The notes under the pieces are model-generated. The model was not told where the DNA came from and made no database searches. It saw nothing but the letters and a program-made list of their open reading frames with translations. The position numbers and the translations under genes are program-made. Positions 15,743-23,903 of a DNA stretch of 64,000 nt are shown here, in pieces. Position 1 is the stretch's first letter; each line of letters opens with the position of its first letter. The stretch is from Acidimicrobiaceae bacterium (GTDB lineage Bacteria; Actinomycetota; Acidimicrobiia; Acidimicrobiales; Aldehydirespiratoraceae): positions 1 to 64,000 of the forward strand of contig JAERSO010000143.1 in assembly GCA_016845585.1 (NCBI GenBank), written 5' to 3'.

Positions 15743-17052
15743 TTAGTTGTCGTTGTCCCAGGGATCGATGCCGAGACGAGAGGACAGATAGCCGGGATCG
15801 GTTGCAAACCATTCCGCTGCGGCGCCGTAGACCATCTCGTGACCCTCCGAGAAGTAGACGAGCAGCACCCCGGCCGACGATCGAGCGAAGACCGGATCGG
15901 GATCGCTGCTGTCGAAGTGGGTCTCGATCGTGACCGCGTCAGCAGCCTCGCCAGGCACTCGGCCTCGGCGTAGGAGGTCGACGTCGTCCTCGCTCAGGCG
16001 GTCTTCCGGGTCGGCCAACGCGTTGAAGACGTCGGCACCGGCGTTGCGCATCACGTACGGATCGCGAATTCCCTGGCTGATGAAGACCGGGATCCGGTGC
16101 TCGCGCAGCGTTTCCATGTACGTCATGGGACTGCGCGTCAGGCACTCGTCCTGGACCGGACCTTCGTTGCGCGGGTCGCCGAGGCAGGCCGTCCGGATGT
16201 CGCCCCAATACCCGAGGCCGTTCGACTGGGCGAAGGAGTAGAAGTCGCTGAGGTCGTGGGGTGGCCCCAGGAGGACACTGCGGCGACCTTCTCGGGATGC
16301 TGCCCGGCGACGAGGAGCGCCATCATCCCGCCCCCGGAGTAGCCGACGACGAACACCCGACTCGCGTCCACGCCCTCCTGGGCGACGGCATGGTCGATCG
16401 CATCAGCGACGTCCTGGACCGCGAGTTCTGACCCCACGGCGTTGGCATCGTCGTTCTTGCCCCGGAACTCGGGAGCGATGACGGCCCATCCGTTCTCCTG
16501 CGCCCACTGTGCGAACGGGATTCCTGCGTGCTGGGTGTACCGCGAGCTCCAGGAGTGCAGGATCACGAGCACCGGTTGATCATGGTCGCCTCTCGGCGGG
16601 AGCCAGAGGACGGGCTGCTCGGTGCCGTCGGCCGTGGAGACGAGATCGAGCTCCTCGAGCCCGTCGATCGAGCGTCGCCATCGCGAGATTCCCTGTGTCG
16701 TGAGGGCGGTGTAGTCCTGGATGGTGTCGATCCGTTCGAGCGACTCGAATGTGACTGACGCGAGTGATCGATGCCTGGTGGTCGGGCTTGCAGTCGTCGT
16801 GGTGGTCGTCGGCTCGGCTGGTTCGTCCACAGCTGCAAGCATCGTGGTGGGTGCCGCGGTCATGGTTATGGAGACGGTGGTCGTCGGGGCCGTCGTCGGC
16901 AAGGGGACGGATGTCTCGGCAACCGTTCGCTCGATGCTGGCAGCAACGGAGGGGTCTGCGGTATCGTCGCTGATGGCGATCATTGCCATCAGCACCACGA
17001 GCAGCACGAACAAGGCCCCCCCGTGCTGGAGGGACTGCACCTTGTCCCCCAT
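15743..17052 (-). pseudogene. Membrane-anchored alpha/beta hydrolase with a single-base frameshift
   Basis: Two ORFs belong to one protein. The upstream part (start near 17052) has an N-terminal membrane segment GALFVLLVVLMAMIAI, a Thr/Ser-rich linker, and the hydrolase core with nucleophile motif VGYSGGG. After AAVSSWGHP the frame changes, and the continuation PHDLSDFYSFAQSNG leads into the second ORF with QGIRDPYV and SEGHEMVYG, where the acid and histidine of the triad are expected. The shift lies at a four-C run (GGGG at 16258-16261 on the plus strand); five Cs would restore one 436-aa frame. Either a recent mutation or a homopolymer sequencing error. Start uncertain (17091 possible). Confidence 0.75.
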
Positions 17053-17153
17053 CAGCCGCAATTCCCCTCCAATCTTTGCGCGGATTCGCACGAGACCTGC
17101 CGATGGGGTATCGGCAGCAGAACTGCGCTGATGAAGGACTAAAGGAGCTGAGC

Positions 17154-18143
17154 ATGGGGCGAATCCCCGCTCTGGATGGATTGCGCGCCATCGCGATCGC
17201 GATGGTCATCGGGTATCACGTCGACAAGAATATCGTGCCGGCCGGGCACTGGGGTGTCCCCCTGTTCTTCGTTCTGTCGGGGTTCGTGATCACGAGTTCG
17301 ATCTGTGCCGAGGTGGACCGGACCGGTCGACTCGATCTCGGATCGTTCTACCGGAAGCGTCTGCTCCGGCTGTACCCCGCCGTGCTGGCCGTCTGTGTGG
17401 CCATGCTCGCGGTGGGAACGACGTGGTCGCTCGTTCTGCCGACGCTCGGTGGATACGCCAACTATGCGCGCATCGGTGGTCTCGGTCTCGGCCGTCTGAC
17501 GCACACCTGGTTCATCGCGGTGATCATCCACTTCTACCTCCTGTGGCCGTTGGTCATGCGGTTGATCCCGGCCCGCCACCGGACCAAGGTCATCGGCGGT
17601 CTCGCGCTGACGGCAGTCGTCTGGCGAGCCATTGCGATCGGTGTGATGTCGCCGGGTTGGGTCTACAACGCGACCGATACCAACGTTGCAGGACTCCTCG
17701 TGGGGAGCTATTTGGCCGTCGCTGCTCCCGGGAACTGGCGATCTGCCGGATGGTCGATTCCGGGCATTCTGGGCCTCATGCTGCTCCCGGTGTTCGGCGA
17801 TGCGGGTCGAGGCGTCTTCTGGGGCGGGTTCCTGGCCCTGGCGCTCGCGGCGATGGCTGTGCAATACGCGCGAACGGGTCCAGCGTGGTTGGAGGGCCGG
17901 ATCCTCCTGCGCGTCGCCGAAGTGTCCTTCGGGCTCTATCTCTGGCACTACGTGTTCGTCCGCTCGGACATCGCCCTCTGGGTGGCGGTCGTTTCGACCG
18001 CGGCCGCCACCGTTGCCTCGTGGTGGCTCGTGGAGCAGCCGGTGCTGCGCTGGGACGCCCGGCTCCGGGCTCGAACCCGCGATTCTGAGTCGTTTGGCCC
18101 TACCACAGCGAACACTGGGAGCGGCAAAATGGAGGACGTGTAG
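17154..18143 (+). CDS. Acyltransferase-3-family membrane protein (OafA/YrhL-like)
   Basis: A 329-aa polytopic membrane protein that would O-acylate a surface glycan or lipid. The N-terminus MGRIPALDGLRAIAIAMVIGYH, then WGVPLFFVLSGFVITS and FYRKRLLRLYP, are the standard signatures of this family; the histidine in the first helix is the expected catalytic residue. About ten hydrophobic segments follow. The start is ATG 17154 with AAGGAG seven bases upstream. Its stop overlaps the GTG start of the next gene (TAGTG). The C-terminal SGNH domain seen in some members is absent. Confidence 0.85.
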   Translation: MGRIPALDGLRAIAIAMVIGYHVDKNIVPAGHWGVPLFFVLSGFVITSSICAEVDRTGRLDLGSFYRKRLLRLYPAVLAVCVAMLAVGTTWSLVLPTLGGYANYARIGGLGLGRLTHTWFIAVIIHFYLLWPLVMRLIPARHRTKVIGGLALTAVVWRAIAIGVMSPGWVYNATDTNVAGLLVGSYLAVAAPGNWRSAGWSIPGILGLMLLPVFGDAGRGVFWGGFLALALAAMAVQYARTGPAWLEGRILLRVAEVSFGLYLWHYVFVRSDIALWVAVVSTAAATVASWWLVEQPVLRWDARLRARTRDSESFGPTTANTGSGKMEDV

Positions 18144-19474
18144 TGAGATTTCCGAGCGGAGTCGACACGGACGGGCGAGCCGTAGTCGAGCGCGTGGTAC
18201 CGGCGTACCCAGCGTACGACATGTGGGTGGATCCGTTCGAAGGAGGGCAGACGAATGCGAACTGGGCGTACACGATCTTGAAGCGGTTCGTCTTCCTCGT
18301 GGCGGTGTTGAACGTCTTCGTCCTTGCCGGGCTCCTGGTCTTCCACCCCGGTTCCAGCGATGATGCGACCGCGGCGGTGTCCGGTGATGAGTCGGCCGCG
18401 CCCGACGAGCCGGTGGCCACGTCCGATTCGGTGGACGCGGCGGTCGAGTTCGAGGTCGCTGACGACTCGACAGCGGACCCCACACCGATCGCCGACGATG
18501 GCGCGCAGACGACCGGCGGCCCACTTCCCGTGGACACACAGGACGTGTCCGTCAACGCGGTCTATCCGCCCCCGTATCCGGACCCATTCGAGCCCACGGC
18601 CAATGAAGTGCAGGCGGATGCGAAACGAATGGGCACCATGGCGGCCTACGCAATCACGAACTACGAGGCCGATTCCTCGCTGTCCGATGTCGTGGCCACG
18701 CTTCCGCGGCTCGATCCCGACTTCGCCGGTGCCACGGTGTTGCAGGTGCAGAGCGTGCACCACCCCTCGATGTGGTCACGCGGCACGGTCGAGTACGCGC
18801 AACTCGGCGGGCACCTCGATGGTCGGATCTCGATCATCGTCGTGATCCGCCAGGAACTGGGTCTCGTGGGCAGCGGAGATCCCGAACGCATCGAGACCCG
18901 AACGATGGAAGTGCGTCTCGCTCGTTCGGAATCGGGCGCGTGGGGTCTCGAGACGATCGCCTCGGCCGGTGGACAGCCGCTCGATCGTCCGGCCGACCTC
19001 TCGCCATTGGCCGCTGCCGTGGTCGATCATGAGCTGATCGATCTGCCCGACACCGGCGTCTGGGACATCTACGCCGGCTACATCGACGAGCAACTGTTCC
19101 AGGTGATGCTCGACATCGCGGAGCGCACTCCGTACTCGGTCGTCGTGTTGCAGACCGGTCACTCGTACAACGTCTTCGGAACGAACCGAGTGAGCAATCA
19201 TTCGGTCGGGAAGGCCGTCGACATCTACAAGCTCGAGTCCGAGCTCGTGATCGACGCTCACGACCCCTCGTCAGAGTTCTATGCGCTGTCCGAGTGGGTG
19301 GTGTCGCGCTACGACATCAAGGAGTTCGGGAGTCCGTGGCGGTTCCCTGACGCGGTTGCCCACACGTTCACCAACCAGGTCCACCACGACCACTTGCACA
19401 TCGGCGTCTACCCGTATCCGACGTCGCCGAATCCGCCGCCGGAGCCGGCCGCGGTGCTTTCGGACTCGGAGTGA
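18143..19474 (+). CDS. Membrane-anchored M15-like (D-Ala-D-Ala carboxypeptidase fold) protein
   Basis: A 443-aa protein: short cytoplasmic N-terminus, one membrane segment (FVFLVAVLNVFVLAGLLVF, about residues 50-68), an acidic Ala/Asp-rich linker, then an extracellular part. Near the C-terminus, RVSNHSVGKAVDIYKL and VHHDHLHIGVYPYP give the H-x6-D and H-x-H zinc pattern of peptidase M15/VanY-like enzymes. A cell-wall role is likely, possibly trimming peptidoglycan peptides. Start GTG 18143 overlaps the acyltransferase stop, so the two are probably co-translated. The middle ~200 residues are not recognised. Confidence 0.72.
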   Translation: MRFPSGVDTDGRAVVERVVPAYPAYDMWVDPFEGGQTNANWAYTILKRFVFLVAVLNVFVLAGLLVFHPGSSDDATAAVSGDESAAPDEPVATSDSVDAAVEFEVADDSTADPTPIADDGAQTTGGPLPVDTQDVSVNAVYPPPYPDPFEPTANEVQADAKRMGTMAAYAITNYEADSSLSDVVATLPRLDPDFAGATVLQVQSVHHPSMWSRGTVEYAQLGGHLDGRISIIVVIRQELGLVGSGDPERIETRTMEVRLARSESGAWGLETIASAGGQPLDRPADLSPLAAAVVDHELIDLPDTGVWDIYAGYIDEQLFQVMLDIAERTPYSVVVLQTGHSYNVFGTNRVSNHSVGKAVDIYKLESELVIDAHDPSSEFYALSEWVVSRYDIKEFGSPWRFPDAVAHTFTNQVHHDHLHIGVYPYPTSPNPPPEPAAVLSDSE

Positions 19475-19534
19475 GCTCGGAGGTCCCACGCGCCTTCCTG
19501 CCGGACCACACCCCACGCGAGCGCTCGTCACCGA

Positions 19535-20410
19535 TCAGTAGCTGAAGGTGGGGCTGGGCTCGGTCAACTCGGCTCTGATCGCGGCGGCGAGTTCGGCGGT
19601 GAGTTCCGTTGGATCGCCCGGGGCGAGGCGGGCGACGTAGCTCATCTTGCCCAGGTCGCCGATCGGTGGGCCGAGGTCCCATTCGACGCTTCCGACGGGA
19701 GCACTGCGGCGATTGATGAGCGCGACGCCGACGCCGGCCCGCACGGCCGATGCCACACTCTCCAGGCTCGCACCGCTGAAGACGGTGGTATAGCGGAGAT
19801 CTGCCGAACTGAGCGCTGACTCGGCCAGCTGACGCGTGATGCTCCCCTTGGTGAACGTCGCCAGCGGCAGATGCGCAGAATCGAGGAACGTTCCCTCACC
19901 GGCGATCCAGATCAGATCATCTCGCCACAGCACGTGATCAGTCGGACGGACTTCCTTGTCGGGCACGAGCGTGAGCGCGATGTCGAGTTCGCCGTCGTCG
20001 AGCATCGTCTCGATCACCCGGGCCCCGTCCCCGATGCGGAACACCACGGTCGACCGAGGGTGAGCGTGGCGGAAGTGACCGAGCAGGACGGCGACCTGTT
20101 CGGCGAACCGCTCCTCGCCGGCGCCGAGGCGCACCGTGCCTCGAATGGCCGAACTCGAGAGACGCGCCACCGCATCGTCGTGGGTTGCGACCAGGGAGCG
20201 CGCGTAGGGGAGCAGTTCCGCTCCGGTCGGGGTGGGTCGGAGTGCGTGTCCGGAGCGAACCAGGATGGGGGTGCCGATTCGCTCCTCGAGCCGGCGGAGC
20301 CGCAGACTCACGGCGCTCTGGCTGATGGTCAACTCGGCCGCGGCCTTGGTCATGGTCCCGCAATCGAGGACCGCGACGAAAGTTCGCATCGATTCCACAT
20401 CGAGCTGCAT
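19535..20410 (-). CDS. LysR-family transcriptional regulator
   Basis: A 291-aa regulator with an N-terminal winged helix (LDVESMRTFVAVLDCGTMTKAAAELTISQ is the first ~30 residues region, with QSAVSLRLRRLEERIG as recognition helix) and a C-terminal substrate-binding domain (IRGTVRLGAGEERFAEQVA, DIALTLVPD). It has no metabolic gene in the same orientation next to it; the divergent neighbour is a mechanosensitive channel gene 181 bp away. A TAATAT box six bases before the start suggests a leaderless transcript. Confidence 0.88.
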   Translation of the reverse strand: MQLDVESMRTFVAVLDCGTMTKAAAELTISQSAVSLRLRRLEERIGTPILVRSGHALRPTPTGAELLPYARSLVATHDDAVARLSSSAIRGTVRLGAGEERFAEQVAVLLGHFRHAHPRSTVVFRIGDGARVIETMLDDGELDIALTLVPDKEVRPTDHVLWRDDLIWIAGEGTFLDSAHLPLATFTKGSITRQLAESALSSADLRYTTVFSGASLESVASAVRAGVGVALINRRSAPVGSVEWDLGPPIGDLGKMSYVARLAPGDPTELTAELAAAIRAELTEPSPTFSY

Positions 20411-20416
20411 CAGGTG

Positions 20417-20422
20417 ATATTA
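20417..20422 (-). promoter_or_regulatory. -10 box, leaderless start of the LysR gene
   Basis: On the minus strand TAATAT is followed by CACCTG and ATG. This is the closest match to TATAAT-type boxes in the window and confirms the start at 20410. Confidence 0.5.
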
Positions 20423-20534
20423 CAGAACCTGCACACAAACCCGAGAATGTGTCTCTTTCAAATGGTAGGAGTTCACGTCAGACTCGGGTCTTGCGCACGT
20501 ATGCCCCCTCCTTGGACGACGTGCGACAACCGCG

Positions 20535-20572
20535 TGAGGCGGGCGATGTGTCACGCAGCATCGCCCGCCTCA
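20535..20572. repeat. Perfect 14-bp inverted repeat (hairpin) upstream of the mechanosensitive channel gene
   Basis: TGAGGCGGGCGATG and CATCGCCCGCCTCA pair perfectly around a 10-nt loop. It lies about 37 bases before the MscS-like start codon, with no T-run after it. It could be a 5'-leader structure, an attenuator, or the end of a short unannotated transcript from the 20.42-20.53 kb stretch. Confidence 0.6.
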
Positions 20573-20609
20573 GCGGCCCTCAACGGTCGGCATGGTCGAG
20601 AGAGGTTCG

Positions 20610-22253
20610 ATGACTCGGGCAGAACTCGTGTTGTTGGTCATCGCCGTGTTGCTTCTCGGCGTGTCGCTCGTCTCCAAGATCGTGCCGGTGGGCAAGAAGG
20701 CCGTGCTGTTCTCCGCCGGCGCGGTGATCGTCGCGAGCCTGAGCGCGCTGTCTGAACCCGCGGGCGGGATCTCAGTGTCGGACACGGCGACGATCGACTA
20801 CACCACTATTGCTGCGGTCCTCGTCTGGCTGAGCGCCGCGTTCTTCGTCACTGCCGTGCTCAAGCACGCGGTGTACCCGATGCGATTGTCGGCCAGCGGG
20901 GTGCCCACGACGCCCCTGCTCCTGCAACGCCTCATCAGCTCCGTGGTCTACCTGGCCGTGCTCACGGGAGTCCTTCAGTTCGTTCTCGACACGTCGGTCA
21001 CCGCGATCGTCACTGCGTCGGGCGTGGTCGCCTTGATCCTCGGCTACTCGAGTCGCAACATCATCGAGCAGTTCTTCTCAGGCATCGCGATCACGGCCGA
21101 CGACCCGTTCCAGATGGGCGACCTCATCCAGATCAACGGCGAGTGGGGATGGGTACACGACGTGAGCTGGCGAAGCATCACCTACCTCGACACCGACGAT
21201 AACTACGTCGTTGTCCCGAACAGCGTGGTGACGGCGAGCAACATTCTCAATCTCGACCGACCGGATCAAACCACGCGTCGAACGATGACCATACGTGTCG
21301 AGTACAACGTGCCGCCCCGTGTCGTGATCGATGAGATCGAAGCAGCGATGAAAGAATGTCCGCACATCGCGGACCACCCGTGGAACTATGCCGCCTTCCT
21401 CGAGTTCGACGAGATCGGCATGAAGTACCGGATCGCCTTCTACCTGAATCACTACAACGACTGGTTCGTTGCGAGCGACGAGCTCTTCAATGTCATCTGG
21501 TACCGATTCGCACGCAAGCAGATTCGGTTTGCCCACCATCGGAACCTCAACTACATCGGGAGCGAGGACGAGAAGCGAGGGCTCTACGGCTCGGCCTACG
21601 ACGAAGCCCGCTGGCGAGACCTCGTCGCCCGGTTCAAAGAGGTACCGATGTTCGAGGGCATGACGGTCGACGACATGGAGGAACTGGCGCAGCTGGCGAC
21701 CCTACGGGTGATGGGTCCGCCCGAACTCATCATGGTGGCCGGATCGGAGACGACATCACTGTTCTTGGTGGCGGAGGGGATCGCCGACCAGTTCGAGGTG
21801 GACGAGAAGGGGGCTGAGACCTGGATGGCAACGGTCAGCCATGGCGACACGGTGGGCCTGATGTCGATGTTGACCGGCGCACCGCCGAGGACCACCGTGC
21901 GAGCTCGTACCGAGGTCGCCGTATGGGAGATTCACAGCGAGTCACTCCACGCACTCTTCGAGCGAAAGCCCGAGGTGATGACCAACATCGCCGGCAACGT
22001 CGCCCGTTGGCAGGCGGAGGAGGACCAGACCCTCAACCAGATGGCCAGCGGCCGCAACGTTGCGGACGCAGAGATCACCAGTCGGACGATCGCATTGAAG
22101 AAGCGGATCGCCGGGTTCTTCGATCGACGAAACGACGACGGGCCCGATGTCATCGAAGCGCCCCCGCCGGACCGTGCCAAATGGGGCATCGACGTCGAAG
22201 CCGAGGACGCCGAAGCGGGGTTCGATGTCGAGGAGCACCGGCTGCGCCGATGA
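20610..22253 (+). CDS. MscS-like mechanosensitive channel with C-terminal cyclic-nucleotide-binding domain
   Basis: A 547-aa membrane channel. Three to four hydrophobic segments come first; the pore-lining region is VSLVSK..., then ASGVVALILGYSSRNIIEQFFSGIAI, followed by the MscS beta domain (DPFQMGDLIQINGEWG, VVVPNSVVTASNI). Residues from about 350 form a cNMP-binding-type domain (FLVAEGIADQFEVDEKG, HGDTVGLMSMLTG, ARTEVAVWEI). Such fusions couple pressure release to a nucleotide or other effector. I prefer ATG 20610 (GAGAGG just upstream) over 20592. The next gene starts directly after its stop. Confidence 0.85.
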   Translation: MTRAELVLLVIAVLLLGVSLVSKIVPVGKKAVLFSAGAVIVASLSALSEPAGGISVSDTATIDYTTIAAVLVWLSAAFFVTAVLKHAVYPMRLSASGVPTTPLLLQRLISSVVYLAVLTGVLQFVLDTSVTAIVTASGVVALILGYSSRNIIEQFFSGIAITADDPFQMGDLIQINGEWGWVHDVSWRSITYLDTDDNYVVVPNSVVTASNILNLDRPDQTTRRTMTIRVEYNVPPRVVIDEIEAAMKECPHIADHPWNYAAFLEFDEIGMKYRIAFYLNHYNDWFVASDELFNVIWYRFARKQIRFAHHRNLNYIGSEDEKRGLYGSAYDEARWRDLVARFKEVPMFEGMTVDDMEELAQLATLRVMGPPELIMVAGSETTSLFLVAEGIADQFEVDEKGAETWMATVSHGDTVGLMSMLTGAPPRTTVRARTEVAVWEIHSESLHALFERKPEVMTNIAGNVARWQAEEDQTLNQMASGRNVADAEITSRTIALKKRIAGFFDRRNDDGPDVIEAPPPDRAKWGIDVEAEDAEAGFDVEEHRLRR

Positions 22254-23789
22254 ATGGCTGCGTTCGAACCCCATGCGGTGCCGCTCGACGGGCCGACGGG
22301 TCAGTGGTGTCGCCCGCGAATGGAAACATCTGGAACTGATGGGCGGGACAAGACCGTCGGCCTCGGCCTGGCCGGGCTGCTCGTGGCCGCACTGCTGTTG
22401 CGTGTGTACCGGGTCGGCGAGGACAGCCTCTGGTTCGACGAGATCCTGAGCTACCGGCGAGCCACCACAGGGTTTGGCGATGCGTACGACCTGATGCGCG
22501 ACGGCACTCATCCGCCGGGATTCACGCAGGTCGTGCAGCGTCCGTGGTTGGCATTCGGCGACAGCGAGTTCATGGTCCGGTTTCCGAGCGTCGTTCTCGG
22601 CACCGCCACCGTCGGGCTGACGTACATGCTGGGGCGTCGCGTCGGTGGGCGATCCGTGGGCCTCGCAGGGGCAGCGCTGCTGACGGTGCTGCCCCTGCAC
22701 CTCTACTACAGCAGAGAGGGGCGGATGTACGCCCTGCTCGCCTTCCTGGTCACCGGCTGGATACTTGCCCTCTCGACAGCCGATCGACGAAACGACGTCC
22801 GGTCGTGGTTGCTCTACAGCCTTCTCGGCGCAGCCGCCATGTACACCCACTACTACGCCGGCTTGACCCTCGCCGCGACGGTCGCCGTCTCCGCGTGGTT
22901 CTATCTGGCCAAGGGGGCCGACCCCGAACGTCGTCGACGCTGGATGATCGCAACCGCGGGGATCGGCGTGCTCTTCGTGCCCTGGTTGCCGACGTTCTGG
23001 CACCAGCTCCGCGACGATCCCGTCAGCCACCTCGAGACCCGGCCGCTGGGTGAGATCGCGCTGGTGCCGATCCAGTTCTTCACGGCTCATGCGGGAGCAT
23101 CCTCGATCGAGATCGTCGTTGTCGCAACGGCCCTCGTGGTCGTCATCGGACACGGCATCGTTCACCTGCTCGAGGCGGCGCGGCCGGCCGCGCAGATCGA
23201 CCTGACCAAAGCGGCGATCGTCGCGGCTCTCCTCGGCACGCTCCTGTTGGCTCTGGTGGCCGAGGTCCTGCGGTCGCTGATCTCCGTGCGCTACTTCGTC
23301 GGCATCCTCTCGTTCGTGTGCATCGTCGCCGCGGGTTTCGAGTCGTCGAGAAGACAGCCCGCAATCCTCGTGGCCTCGCTGGTGCTCGTGGTCGTCAGCC
23401 TCGTTCACGCTGTTCCGACGGTGCTCGACACATGGCGCCCCGAGTTCGAAGCTGCCACTGACCGGATCGAGTCACGGCTCGAGTCGGACACCACGGTCGT
23501 GCTCATCGGCCCCGAGGATGCCCGCATTCACGCAACGGGGTTCGACCACTACCCCGATCCGGCGCCGGGCGCCGGGCTCGTCGACATCGACCTCGCCGAA
23601 GGTGCCTTGCAGGATGCGCTCTCACAGATCGACCCGGGGAGTTCGGTCGTCTGGGTCATGCAGTACGCCACGATCGGTCCGATCGGCGTCCCGAACGGAT
23701 TCGCCCTCGCCTCCGAGGAACGGTACGACTCGCGGTTCTTCTCCAATGGTCGGGTGATGTCACTCACGCGACTCGAACGCGTGCCCTGA
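22254..23789 (+). CDS. GT39-like membrane glycosyltransferase (PMT/ArnT superfamily)
   Basis: A polytopic 511-aa protein. The first extracytoplasmic loop has the acidic motif DSLWFDEILSYR and the GTHPPGFTQ stretch typical of GT-C enzymes using polyprenyl-phosphate sugars. About ten hydrophobic segments follow, and a short soluble tail closes it. It probably transfers a sugar to a protein or lipid on the outer face of the membrane. Start is uncertain: ATG 22254 abuts the channel gene stop; ATG 22320 (METSGTDG) is also possible and removes an N-terminus with no family look. Confidence 0.8.
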   Translation: MAAFEPHAVPLDGPTGQWCRPRMETSGTDGRDKTVGLGLAGLLVAALLLRVYRVGEDSLWFDEILSYRRATTGFGDAYDLMRDGTHPPGFTQVVQRPWLAFGDSEFMVRFPSVVLGTATVGLTYMLGRRVGGRSVGLAGAALLTVLPLHLYYSREGRMYALLAFLVTGWILALSTADRRNDVRSWLLYSLLGAAAMYTHYYAGLTLAATVAVSAWFYLAKGADPERRRRWMIATAGIGVLFVPWLPTFWHQLRDDPVSHLETRPLGEIALVPIQFFTAHAGASSIEIVVVATALVVVIGHGIVHLLEAARPAAQIDLTKAAIVAALLGTLLLALVAEVLRSLISVRYFVGILSFVCIVAAGFESSRRQPAILVASLVLVVVSLVHAVPTVLDTWRPEFEAATDRIESRLESDTTVVLIGPEDARIHATGFDHYPDPAPGAGLVDIDLAEGALQDALSQIDPGSSVVWVMQYATIGPIGVPNGFALASEERYDSRFFSNGRVMSLTRLERVP

Positions 23790-23903
23790 CCAGCGCGACA
23801 GAGTCTCAGAATCGCCCGTCAGTGAGGGCATGGTGACCCTTGAGCCTGATTGTCGTCGAGATCGCTGACCGACAACCCCAGGGCCGCGGTCCCGCCGAGA
23901 CGG

